In this document: positions 1 through 10,800 of the stretch, piece by piece
Layout of the letters: every line of letters begins with the position of its first letter
Position numbering within the stretch: position 1 is the first letter of the stretch
Origin: Chrysomallon squamiferum
Taxonomy: Eukaryota > Mollusca > Gastropoda > Neomphalida > Peltospiridae
Assembly (NCBI GenBank): GCA_012295275.1
Contig: CM022677.1
Span: forward strand, 2,733,698-2,789,132
Direction: 5' to 3'
Length of the DNA: 55,435 bases
Notes under the pieces: generated by a model
What the model saw: the letters and a program-made list of their open reading frames with translations, nothing else
Databases searched by the model: none
What the model was told of the DNA's origin: nothing
Made by a program: the position numbers and the translations under genes

Positions 1-513
1 TCTTTGTTCTGAGAACTAATTTTGCAATTGGTGGTTCATTTATCAAAATGCATTTACATACTTTAAGACAATATAACTTTAAAAAAATAAAAATATAAAG
101 GATAAAAAATATGTTTGGTAATAAACACAGTTTATCGCTAGATTTCTCTTATTTTATATTTTTAATATCAATCATGATGATTGTGTTCAGGAGCTCGCAC
201 CAGACTGTCGTCATCTAGCCGCCATCTTTAAATTTTATCATCCATTGCAATAAGAGGATGATCTATCTGCGGAGATGGCATTATCTTTTTTCCTGACTGA
301 ATCAAACATTAGAAATATGTTCTGAAATTTTGAAGAATTTTTGCATATTTCCTGTAACACATTTTATAAAAACAAATGAAAGAAATGGCGATTTGGTTTC
401 AAATTTGATTGGGATCAGGGCCGACAACAGCTATTATTTTACATTTTATTTATTTAATTATTTATCTTAAAAATAGCTCATTTCATTTTCCTGTGTATGC
501 ATTGTGTGTGTAT

Positions 514-515
<2 letters not shown>

Positions 516-568
<53 letters not shown>
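516..568. repeat. (GA)n microsatellite
   Basis: Uninterrupted GA dinucleotide run upstream of tau-family gene A. The arginine/glutamate-rich reading frames through it are products of the repeat, not genes. Confidence 0.95.
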
Positions 569-571
<3 letters not shown>

Positions 572-617
572 ATGTATATAATTATTATGTTTTACTTTTC
601 GCTGAGAACCAGTCTAC

Positions 618-625
618 TGACGTCA
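618..625. promoter_or_regulatory. CRE-like palindrome, possible promoter of gene A
   Basis: The perfect 8-bp palindrome TGACGTCA is the full cAMP-response element bound by CREB/ATF factors. It lies about 620 bp before the proposed first coding exon of gene A. About 35 bp downstream is a GTAAGT-type donor (near 662) that could end a 5' untranslated exon spliced to the acceptor at 1214. The promoter role is inferred: no TATA box or initiator is clear, and an 8-bp site can occur by chance. Confidence 0.25.
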
Positions 626-979
626 CTGGAAGACACTGGTTACGTTGTAAAATAAACGTCAGTAAGTGTTTTTGGTCTTTTCACTCCCATTTTGGCCACG
701 AAAATAAAAAGGTTAGTCCGAAAAAGTACAGATGCAGGTTAGGTAGATATTTCTCCTGGGAAATGCCTTACATCAAATTCTTGGTCACATAAAATCACTG
801 CTGTTTTGTGCATTTAAATAACAAAAACTCTGTTATCTGAAAAGTAATGACATAACGTATTTAGTCCTCTGTTATATCTGATTGATTTTGTTAGCTTGAA
901 AAATCGAAGTGAGATATTTATTAGATGATCGAAAAAAAGAAAAGAAGAAAAAGGTGTTAATAAGTAAATAAATAAATAA

Positions 980-991
980 ATAATAATAATG

Positions 992-1078
<87 letters not shown>
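980..1078. repeat. (AAT)n-(ATT)n inverted microsatellite
   Basis: A run of AAT triplets passes directly into a run of ATT triplets, giving an almost perfect palindrome of about 100 bp that could form a hairpin. The poly-Asn/poly-Tyr frame on the - strand is a by-product of the repeat. Confidence 0.9.
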
Positions 1079-1214
1079 GATTGATTGATTTACTGATTGG
1101 TTTTGCTTTTTTTTTGTTACTGTTATCATAATTATAATACAAAATTAATAAAGGAATGAAATTCATTATCATTGTATTTTTCTTAATATAAATATATTGT
1201 TAATTAATTTCTAG

Positions 1215-1255
1215 GTGAATCCATACATTAAACTGAAATAATGTCAAAGAAGAAG
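1215..1255 (+). CDS. Gene A, possible first coding exon (start codon)
   Basis: A CTAG acceptor ends at 1214 and a GTAATA donor starts at 1256. Inside, an ATG at 1241 opens MSKKK and ends in phase 0, which joins in frame to the phase-0 exon at 1596. An in-frame TAA at 1229-1231 means translation could not enter from upstream, so if this exon is used the ATG is the start. The resulting protein would be about 185 residues: five residues, one short repeat, five full repeats and a nine-residue tail, with no projection domain. The alternative is that gene A has further 5' exons outside the window and this segment is not used. Confidence 0.4.
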
Positions 1256-1491
1256 GTAATATAACCTAAATTTATTTTGTACACTACACATGTCTATGTG
1301 TTTGCATATGTGTGTGTGTGTCTATGTAAATGTGTATATATGAATATATGTATATATTTATGTATATGTCTGTATATATATATACAAGTGTGTATGTATT
1401 TACATATGTATCTTTGTACATGTGTGTGTATGTATATATGATTGTTTTGTACATATACGTATGCATTTCGTGTACTTCTCAGCTGTCACAT

Positions 1492-1536
<45 letters not shown>

Positions 1537-1595
1537 GAGGAGCTGTAAGAGACTGATGTGTGCATACTTTGCTAAAACTGTTTTGTTGTGTTTAG

Positions 1596-1658
1596 ATTGA
1601 GTCAAAGATTGGATCACTGGACAATGCAAAACATGTTGCAGGTGGAGGAAAAACCAAG
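1596..1658 (+). CDS. Gene A, short tau-type repeat exon (21 aa)
   Basis: This is a 63-bp phase-0 exon between TTTAG and GTAGTT. It encodes a 21-residue microtubule-binding repeat with the core KIGSLDN and the glycine turn AGGG, opening with IES as the exons of gene B do. Next to the usual 30-residue repeat it lacks about nine residues between IESK and the KIGS core, where gene B has KLEWKTES-like sequence. The KIGS serine corresponds to the MARK/PAR-1 phosphorylation site of vertebrate tau. Family assignment is firm; whether the short form is functional is unknown. Confidence 0.8.
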
Positions 1659-1744
1659 GTAGTTTTTTAAATGTGTGGGTGTCCAACTGTCTCTTAGTGT
1701 GTCTTCTTCTGTTTGTTATAGAAAACCAATTAAATAATAACATG

Positions 1745-2180
1745 TCTTTCTTTATCTTTCTCTCTCTCTAAATATGTGCGTCACTCTGTCTCTGTCTCTC
1801 TCTGTCTTTGTCTCTCTGGTTTGTCTGTCTGGCTCTCTGTCGGCCTGCCTGTTTATCTGTCTGTCAGTGAGTCTCTGTATCTGTGTCTGTCTGGCTGTAT
1901 GTCTCTATGTATGTCTGTCTGTCTGTGTCTCTTTCTGATCTGTCTGGAGTTCTGTGTATATTTGTCAGTTTCTGTCTGTCTGTCTTTAAGTCTCTGTCCA
2001 TGTGGCTGTCTGTCTTTTTCTGTATATATATAATATCATATATATGTGTGTGTGTGTGTGTGTCTGTCTGTATGTGTATGTGTCTGATCTGTATGTCTGT
2101 CTGTCTGTCTGTCTATCTCCAGGCTGTCTGCTTGTCTGTTTCAGTCTGTATATGTCTGTCTGTCTTTCTGTCCTTCTTTA
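1745..2180. repeat. CTGT/TGTC-rich microsatellite tract
   Basis: Degenerate CTGT, TCTC and TG repeats fill much of the intron between the gene A exons at 1596 and 2539. The Ser/Leu/Val/Cys-rich reading frames here are not genes. Confidence 0.9.
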
Positions 2181-2538
2181 TTATTATTATTGTTATTTTT
2201 TCTTTCAGTATTTGTGATAATGTACATTTAGAATAAATAAACTAATAACGAGGGCTGATGATGTTTGCCTTATAACACAATTTAATAATAATAACTACAA
2301 CCTTTGAAAAAAAATATACAATTTAATTCCACATTTTCAAATTCATATAACAATTTTTTTTCTTTTTCTTTTTTGGCTTTAGCTTTAATTTTCAATTTGC
2401 AGTTAAACATTATTCATACATTTTTATTTGTAATCAAATTCAGTTAAAATAATTGCCTTTTTTTTAAATTATTATTATTTGAGTGGGGAGAAGGAGAAGA
2501 CTGATTTTATAACACTTTTATATTTATCATTTAATTAG

Positions 2539-2628
2539 GTGTTTGATGAGAAAGTGAAAGTTGAAGCAAAGTCTAAAGTTGGGTCTCTGGACAATGCAGC
2601 ACATGTAGCTGCTGGTGGAAAAGAGAAA
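2539..2628 (+). CDS. Gene A, tau-type repeat exon 1 of 5
   Basis: A 90-bp phase-0 exon after TTAATTAG encodes one 30-residue microtubule-binding repeat. It starts VFDEKVKVEAK, carries the KVGSLDN core and ends with a degenerate AAGG turn and KEK. The donor is AAA|GTCATT, a weak match to the usual AG|GTAAGT. If the intron were retained, the frame would run into an (ATTTT)n hydrophobic stretch and stop near 2793. The repeat family (tau/MAP2/MAP4) stabilises microtubules by binding along protofilaments. It is the most diverged of the five full-length gene A repeats. Confidence 0.85.
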
Positions 2629-3051
2629 GTCATTATTTTATTTTATTTTATTTTATTTTATTTTATTTTACTTTATTTTATTTTGTATTGTTTTATTTTA
2701 TTTTATTTTTCTTTATTTTATTTTTGTTTGGTTCTGTATGCTGATAATTTTGATGATGTTGATAAAAAAAAAAAAACATTATTTTATGGATAATTTGTAA
2801 AATTTATTTTTATTATGATGTAGATTTACTGGAAGTAATAAATTATAATAAATTATAAAAATATTTATTTATTGTTTTTTGGTTGTTTATTTATATTTGT
2901 TTATCTTATATTTTACTTATTACTGTTATTTTCTTTTAATATTTTATTTTATTTTATTTTATTTAATGTTATTTTATTTATTTATTTGTTTATTTTTTTG
3001 ATCTATCTTTTATTTATTTATTTATTTATTTATATATTTATTATTAATTAG

Positions 3052-3141
3052 GTGTTTGATGAGAAAGTGAAAGTTGATGCAAAGTCTAAAGTTGGATCCA
3101 TGGACAATGCAGCCCATGTAGCTGGTGGTGGTCAGGAAAAG
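3052..3141 (+). CDS. Gene A, tau-type repeat exon 2 of 5
   Basis: A 90-bp phase-0 exon (acceptor AATTAG, donor AAG|GTCATT). The repeat starts VFDEKVKVDAK, has the core KVGSMDN (Met instead of the usual Leu) and the turn AGGG. By eye it differs from the exon at 3700 at only two positions, and its downstream intron is largely shared with the one after 3789, which points to recent duplication. Confidence 0.85.
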
Positions 3142-3165
3142 GTCATTATTTATTTATTTATTAAT

Positions 3166-3212
<47 letters not shown>

Positions 3213-3388
3213 TAGTTTAAAACTTTAACATCAGGTTTAATTTAAATCTATTTAAAATAATTATTTTATATTAATTTCACTCTCTGCAGTAAAAGTATCT
3301 TGTGGAATTCAAAGTCTTGAATGTATTAATGTGCAGTGATATAATTTGGAATAATTATGTTGTTGAAGGTGTGAGTTAAACATTTCAG

Positions 3389-3478
3389 GTGTTTGATGAG
3401 AAAGTGAAAGTTGATGCAAAGTCTAAAGTTGGATCTCTGGACAATGCAGCCCACGTAGCTGGTGGTGGTCAGGAAAAA
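3389..3478 (+). CDS. Gene A, tau-type repeat exon 3 of 5
   Basis: A 90-bp phase-0 exon with acceptor TTTCAG and weak donor AAA|GTCATT. Its repeat has VFDEKVKVDAK, KVGSLDN and AGGGQEK. It pairs with the exon at 4028: both follow the same intron of about 200 bp ending in GTTAAACATTTCAG. Confidence 0.85.
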
Positions 3479-3699
3479 GTCATTATTTTATTTTATTTTA
3501 TTTTATTTTATTTCATTTCATTTTATTTTATTTTAGTACTACTTTTGTAGTGTTTAATTTATTAATTTTATTATTTATTTTCTCAAAATATTTAAAATGA
3601 AAATATTATTATTATTGTTTTTGTTCTTGTTTGTCATTATTATTGTTGTTGTTTTTATCATTATTTAATTAACTTTTTTATTTTTAAATTATTTATTAG

Positions 3700-3789
3700 G
3701 TGTTTGATGAGAAAGTGAAAGTTGATGCAAAGTCTAAAGTTGGATCTCTGGACAATGCAGCCCATGTAGCTGGTGGTGGTCAGGAAAAG
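3700..3789 (+). CDS. Gene A, tau-type repeat exon 4 of 5
   Basis: A 90-bp phase-0 exon between TTATTAG and AAG|GTCATT. Its protein is identical to that of the exon at 3389 and its DNA differs from it at two visible positions. It is the first exon of the second copy of the duplicated two-exon unit. Confidence 0.85.
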
Positions 3790-4027
3790 GTCATTATTTA
3801 TTAATTAATTTATTTATTTATTTATTTATAGTTTAAAACTTTAACATTTATCTAAATTTCCCAGTAGCGATAGGTTTAATTTAAATCTATTTAAAATAAT
3901 TATTTTATATTAATTTCACTCTCTGCAGTAAAAGTATCTTGTGGAATTCAAAGTCTTGAATGTATTAATGTGCAGTGATATAATTTGGAATAATTATGTT
4001 GTTGAAGATGTGAGTTAAACATTTCAG

Positions 4028-4117
4028 GTGTTTGATGAGAAAGTGAAAGTTGATGCAAAGTCTAAAGTTGGATCTCTGGACAATGCAGCCCACGTAGCTG
4101 GTGGTGGTCAGACCAAG
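4028..4117 (+). CDS. Gene A, tau-type repeat exon 5 of 5
   Basis: A 90-bp phase-0 exon after TTTCAG, ending QTK instead of QEK, with a stronger donor AAG|GTATGT. It is the last full repeat of gene A. The donor is also the first unit of the 19-bp minisatellite that fills the following intron. Confidence 0.85.
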
Positions 4118-5660
4118 GTATGTGTTATACTGAAATGTGTGTGTTACACTGAAATGTATGTGTTACACTGAAATGTATGTGTTATACTGAAATGTATGTG
4201 TTACACTGAAATGTATGTGTTACACTGAAATGTATGTGTTACACTGAAATGTATGTGTTATACTGAAATGTGTGTGTCATACTGAAATGTATGTGTCACA
4301 CTGAAATGTATGTGTTACACTGAAATGTATGTGTTATACTGAAATGTATGTGTTACACTGAAATGTATGTGTTACACTGAAATGTATGTGTCATACTGAA
4401 ATGTTTGTGTCATACTGAAATGTTTGTGTTGTACTGAAATGTTTGTGTTATACTGAAATGTTTGTGTCATACTGAAATGTTTGTGTCATACTGAAAAGTT
4501 TGTGTTACACTGAAATGTTTGTATTACACTGAAATGTATGTGTTATACTGAAATGTTTGTGTTATACTGAAATGTTTGTGTCATACTGAAGTTTGTGTTG
4601 TACTGAAATGTTTGTGTCATACTGAAATGTTTGTGTTACACTGAAATGTTTGTATTACACTGAAATGTTTGTGTTGTACTGAAATGTTTGTGTTACACTG
4701 AAATGTTTGTGTTGTATTGAAATGTTTGTGTCATACTGAAATGTTTGTGTCATACTGAAATGTTTGTGTTACACTGAAATGTTTGTATTACACTGAAATG
4801 TTTGTGTCATACTGAAATGTATGTGTTACACTGAAATGTTTGTGTCATACTGAAATGTATGTGTCATACTGAAATGTTTGTGTCATACTGAAATGTTTGT
4901 GTCATACTGAAAAGTTTGTGTTACACTGAAAAGTTTGTGTTACACTGAAACGTTTGTGTTGTACTGAAATGTTTGTGTTACACTGAAATGTTTGTGTTGT
5001 ACTGAAATGTTTGTGTCATACTGAAATGTTTGTGTCATACTGAAATGTTTGTGTTATACTGAAATGTTTGTGTCATACTGAAATGTTTGTGTTATACTGA
5101 AATGTAGGTGTTATACTGAAATGTAGATGCTAAACTGAAATGTTTGTGTAATACTGAAATGTTTGTGTCATACTGAAATGTATGTGTTGTACTGAAATAT
5201 ATATGTTATACTGAAATGTTTGTGTTGTACTGAAATGTTTGTGTTATACTGAAATGTTTGTGTTGTACTGAAATGTTTGTTATGCTGAAATGTTTGTGTT
5301 ACACTGATATGTTTGTGTTATACCGAAATGTTTGTGTTACACTGAAATGTTTGTGTTGTACTGAAATGTTTGTGTTGTACTGAAATGTTTGTGTTATACT
5401 GAAATGTTTGTGTTATACCGAAATGTTTGTGTTACACTGAAATGTTTGTGTTATACTGAAATGTACATGTTATACTGAAACGTATGTATTGTACTGAAAA
5501 GTTTGTGTTGTACTGAAATGTTTGTGTTGTACTGAAATGTTTGTGTTACACTGAAATTTACGTGTTATACTGAAATATTTGTGTTATACTGAAATGTTTG
5601 TGTTACACTGAAATGTTTGTGTGATACTGAAATGTACATGTTATACTGAAATGTTTGTGT
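4118..5660. repeat. 19-bp minisatellite filling the last coding intron of gene A
   Basis: About 80 tandem copies of a 19-bp unit of the type GTGTTACACTGAAATGTAT. Early copies carry ATGTAT, and most later copies carry ATGTTT, with variants TTATAC, TTGTAC and TCATAC interleaved. The array starts at the splice donor of the exon ending at 4117, so GTATGTGTT motifs resembling donors recur through it. It is non-coding. Confidence 0.95.
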
Positions 5661-5689
5661 GAATCATTTCTCTTTGTTGCTGTGTCATC

Positions 5690-5890
5690 ATAGTTGCCAT
5701 TGTTATTATTGATTTATTGCAATTATTATTAATATCATTATTATTATTATCATCATCATCATTATCATTATTATTATTATTAATATCATCACCACCATCA
5801 TCATCAGTATTATTATCATCATTATATTTATTATTAAATTTTTATTATTATTTTCATTATTACCATCATTGTTTTCTTTTTAATTTTTTC

Positions 5891-5924
<34 letters not shown>

Positions 5925-6046
5925 AATATTGTTGTTATTATTATTATTAAAAAATTTTAATTATCGTTACAATTATTCCTATTATTGTTGTTATTGTTGT
6001 TGTTGTTGTTGTTGTTATTGTTATTGTTATTGTTATTGTTATTCAG
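5690..6046. repeat. ATT/ATC/(TA)n/GTT low-complexity intron end
   Basis: Triplet and TA dinucleotide microsatellites lie between the minisatellite and the terminal exon of gene A, ending in the acceptor TTATTCAG. No gene is visible. Confidence 0.85.
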
Positions 6047-6076
6047 ATTGAGAGTCACAAACTGGATGACTGGTAA
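6047..6076 (+). CDS. Gene A, terminal coding exon
   Basis: After acceptor ATTCAG the phase-0 frame reads IESHKLDDW and then TAA at 6074-6076. IESHKL matches the start of the tau C-terminal exon (IETHKL in vertebrate tau, IESQKL in gene B), but the rest of the tail is missing. Eleven bases after the stop is a consensus donor (CAG|GTAAGT at 6088), so a 3' UTR intron is likely, perhaps to the acceptor GTACAG at 6614. A junction this close to the stop should not trigger nonsense-mediated decay. Confidence 0.7.
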   Translation: MESHKLDDW

Positions 6077-6556
6077 TCAGTTTACAGGTAAGTTTTATAT
6101 GGCTCAGTCTGCCACATTATTATTTTAGTTTAAACATTTGTAAAGAAATAAAATAAATTTTGAAAGTAATGGAAATTAAAATTAAAACATAAATAAATAA
6201 ATAAAATAGTAATAATAATGAAATATATGATGTGACATGATATGGTGTGATACATACATGATATTATGATAATTGTAATAAATCAAAAAGGTTAATAATA
6301 TAATATTAACACAGTCAGTGTTAAAAATAAAATGATTTTATTATCTAGTATGTCAGTATTTCTGAACTGTGTAAAGAACAACATATTTTGCAGGTTTATG
6401 CAAATAAAATTATGGGTTTAATAACTGATATTTGAAAATGTACAAATAGGATATAATAAATTTAAAAAAATCAAATCACTTGAAAAAAGAGATATTTATG
6501 TTAAGACCAACATAAATATCTTCTTCTTGTTTTTCTTTTCCTTTTTTAATATATAC

Positions 6557-6588
<32 letters not shown>

Positions 6589-6614
6589 GTTATTTGTTTT
6601 GTTTTTGTGTACAG

Positions 6615-7870
6615 GTATAACAGGAACAGAACATGGTGACAAGGCTTTTTGGTTTAAGTTATTACTGACATTCCATATTGCTTTAACTAGTTTACAAACA
6701 CGTTTATACAGCATTGTCATATTACGCTTATTTATTCAGATGCATTATACATAGAATTGTAAGAAAACTGGTTATTTCATATCCTTACAAACGTTACATG
6801 TAACTTTATATACAAAACCAGTGTAATATTATTTTATATAAACCAGCATGTTATATGGAATGTAGTATTATTTGTTACATGTTGTGTAGTATAGTGGCAG
6901 TGATACTGTTATATTGTGTAGTTTTTAAACATGAATTGTTTATTAAATGCTATTTATTATTTAATAACAATATAATCTAGTTATTGTTTGGCAGTGTAAG
7001 CTTTTACAAAATGTATTACAGATCTTTACAATATGACAGAATAGTGCATTTTATAAATATTGTTAAAAATTAGACTTTTTTTTTTTTTAATTAATTAATT
7101 GCAGATCATATAAGAAATATTTACATACATGTACCAGAAATGTTTATATTCTCGTAAATGTTGGTTTTTAAATAAATTTTTCCCTGCTGATAATAAAAAA
7201 ACAAAAGTTACAAACATATTTATCACTCTTCTAAGTAATATGTACTACAAAATAAAAATATCATGGTGTTATTGTGATTTGTGAAATGTATGTAAATTTG
7301 TTTAATTTTACACAAAATATTATATATAAACTCATGGGCTGTTTTAACTTTTTATTTTTGTGTAGAAAAGTCTTTTTTTTAATGTTTTTATTCTTCAAAC
7401 ATTAGATAATTTTGTTATTATTATTATAATTATTATATATGTACGTATGTTTGCATGTATGTATTCCTGACATTTATTTTTTATGTAATAAAAACAATTT
7501 ACAATGTTTAGAAATTATTTCTTTTGAAAACCTAAGTGAAAGAATTATTTTGTTTGTCATATTTAGACATAAATTTATTTTTCTATTTTAGAAATGTTTA
7601 GATTTTGTATGTAACACTTTTTATTCTCATAAAATCTGGTTTCCATTTATTTAATAATCAATACATTTTATATTTATATATTTTGTTGTTGTCCATGTGT
7701 CTGTGTGTTTGTGTGTCTGCAATATGCTTTGTATAAGTTATATTTAATTGCACTTTCTTGTTACAGATGTAGATATACTTAGTTTACCATTTTAATTTAT
7801 TATTTTTTATGAATTTATTTATAATGTAAGAGTTGTTATGACATAATAAAATTTATTTTGTCAACATGTT
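6615..7870 (+). other. Probable 3' UTR of gene A with poly(A) site
   Basis: If the intron 6088-6614 is removed, the transcript continues in AT-rich DNA without open frames. AATAAA at 7845-7850 is followed by a GT-rich stretch (TGTTGTTTGTTT), a plausible cleavage site. Earlier AATAAA motifs exist, so the end is uncertain. Confidence 0.35.
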
Positions 7871-10800
7871 GTTTGTTTATATATAATTTAATAATAGCCA
7901 GTTTCAGTTAGAAAAAAAAAATAAAATAAAATAAATAAATAAATAAATAAATAAAATAAACAATAAACCTAATAAAAACTAACAAATACAAACAAGTATA
8001 AAATAGTAATACCTGGCTAACCTAACAAATCCAAACAAGTATAAAATGAACTACAGACATTTCAGAAACAACACAAATACCCAGAATCCTTTGTTTTATA
8101 TCCATATATATATATGTGTGTGTTTGTATATATAAACAGTAATAATAATACTGCTAATAATAATAATTTATAACAAATATTAATTTTTTCTTTTCTTATT
8201 CTTACTGTTTTATATATTTTTAAATTTCACAGAAATAATAACAAGACTTGTTTTTCAATTTCATGTAAAGTTTTATTTCCAATGTCCAGTGTCTCAGATA
8301 CAAATGATTCTTGTCATCTGTTAATTAATTCTACTTTTCAGATTATTTACTACTCAGTTATGTACATAAAGGTTTCTTGCTTAATATTGTTCAGGGGAAA
8401 TAATCAGCTAATTCACTCTTTAGCTTGGAAGTTACTTTAATGGATATAAGCCAAAATTTCACTTTTCAACTTGAAGGTGCATTGTTTTGCTTTCTTGTTA
8501 AAACTGTAAAGGGACATAACCAAGTAATTTCACTCTTCAGCTAGAAGGTAAGTTTATCTTTTAACCAAGTTTATGGATAGACATAACCAACATTTTCCAG
8601 CTTTGGTACATTTTGTCTTAAATGAACAATATCAGAAATAACCATGTATATAAATTTTCTGTGTGTAGAATTAATTAATTTATTAACCAAGCAAAACAAG
8701 GAACTGAAACAGTCATCTATTTATTCAGAAAGCAAATAAAAAAAAGAAAAAAGAAAGTTATAACGAAATAAATAAATAAATCTTAAAAAAATAAAATAAA
8801 ATAACTGATTATATTAATGATATTATTAATAGTATATTCTGTGTAGTGAGTTTCAAAATAATGATTCAGTAAAATCATTTTTCAAGATAAATTCAAAAAC
8901 AAATAAAATAAAATAAAATAAAACTAAAGATACAAACACCAGAGTTCACTGAAGAGGAGATGCAGTGGGGTGGGGGGGTATCCACCCATCTTGACTGATA
9001 AAACATTACAGAAGTAAAACATCTAAAAACAAATACTTAATAAAAGTTGTTATATAAAATGTATTTTCTCAGGTGCAAAATCGTTAAAAACAGCTGTCAG
9101 GTGAAAATTACATAATGGAATATTTGAAGTTTCATGTTAATTCCAGTCACATTGTAAAACATGAATAAAAAGTAGATAATAGTTTAAAACGATTCATATA
9201 AAGTATACAAAATATATCTAAATAAATTCAGTAATTAAACAGTCTGAAATGGTAAATACTGAGATAGCAAAAATTTGTAAATCTTTAGATGTTTAAAATA
9301 TTATGATTTTGAAAATTCTGTGTTTTAATTAAAAAACAAAATGTATGGTATAAAATGTAAATGGTACAAAACAGCATTTACCATGTTTTAAACTTACTTT
9401 TACTTCTCTTTGGTGTTAAATAACAGATTTTGACCTGTTTATTATTATTATTATTATTTTAATATTTAATTTTGTTTTTGTAAGTGTTTAAAACAATGAG
9501 GCTATGAAAACATGATAGAGACAGGATTGCAGATCTTGGTTTAGTGGTGTTTACTTTATTATCAACAAAGATTAAGCTTTATTAATATCAATTTATAACC
9601 AAATCCTCATCGTAAACTTGATGATATTATTTATTTAACATTAATGTAAAAATAAATAAATGAAATAATTTGAAATATACAAAATTAATTGCTTATTATC
9701 AGGATTAACATGATTACACTTCAAGAACAAACAAAACAATGATTTTCAAGCACATAAAATGTTTTTATGCTACTTTTTAACACAATTTCATTAACAGCGA
9801 ATTAAAATACCGATTTAGAACTTTACAAAAAAAAGCTTAATATGCTGTCTGAATAGTACCAATACTGGTACATATTAATTTGTATCCGAGTTAGTTTTAT
9901 ATTTACAATAATAAATATTGTAAACGAACATTATGCTGATTATATTTGAAAATAATTATAAAAACTTAAACGAGACAAGACCAGAAGAAATATTTAACAA
10001 TAATAAAAATGTAAATACAAAGTAATGTAAATACAAAGATTTCTAAAACAAATATATCATAATAATGATGTGCACACAAAAAGCAAAAGCTGCAAATTAA
10101 ATTTAATTTCTGTTTGTCACAGGTAGTGTGCCTAAGAACAAAAAAAAAGCCAAAATCATCAGTTCTATTTTCAAAATGAAAACGATAAAATTATTTTATA
10201 AATTGGACATAAATTTATTAAATTTGAATATTCCATGTTTGTAATGATTTTAAACAGTGCAAATTCAAACAGGTGGATGTAAAACATTAAAATTAAAATA
10301 AATTTTAAAAACATTGTAATTCAGGGTGTGTACAATAAGATAATTTACAGGTGATGAGAAAAAGAATATATAAAGCATATGTATCTGTTTTTTGTTTTTT
10401 TGTCTTAAACAAATATCTATGATTTTAAACAGATTATATTCATTCATGCTTATTTCAGTTTTTTAATAAAACATAGTGATTTAGTTCTGTCTCATTTGCT
10501 AGCTTGCTTTTTTACTTATTTATTTATTTATTCAGTTGTTTATTTATTCAGTTATTCATTTATTTATTCAGTTATTCATTTATTTATTCATTCAGGTATT
10601 TATTTATTCAGTTATTTATTTATTTATTTACTCTGAACATTCATCTGATAACATTACAATAACATGTAAAGTTGTAAAAGATCAAACATGAAATGTAAAA
10701 TTGATGTAAAAGGATAAAAACATCAACAAATTTTGTTTACATACATTTATGAAATACAAAAGAAATGCAAAAATCATATAAAATACATATTTACAAAAAC

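Noticed and set aside
409-792. 127-codon frame with a long Arg-Glu run
   Set aside because: Passes through a (GA)n microsatellite; no domain and no splice support.
4118-5660. 19-bp array as a CRISPR array
   Set aside because: Units are directly adjacent with no unique spacers, and the context is a eukaryotic intron; it is a minisatellite.
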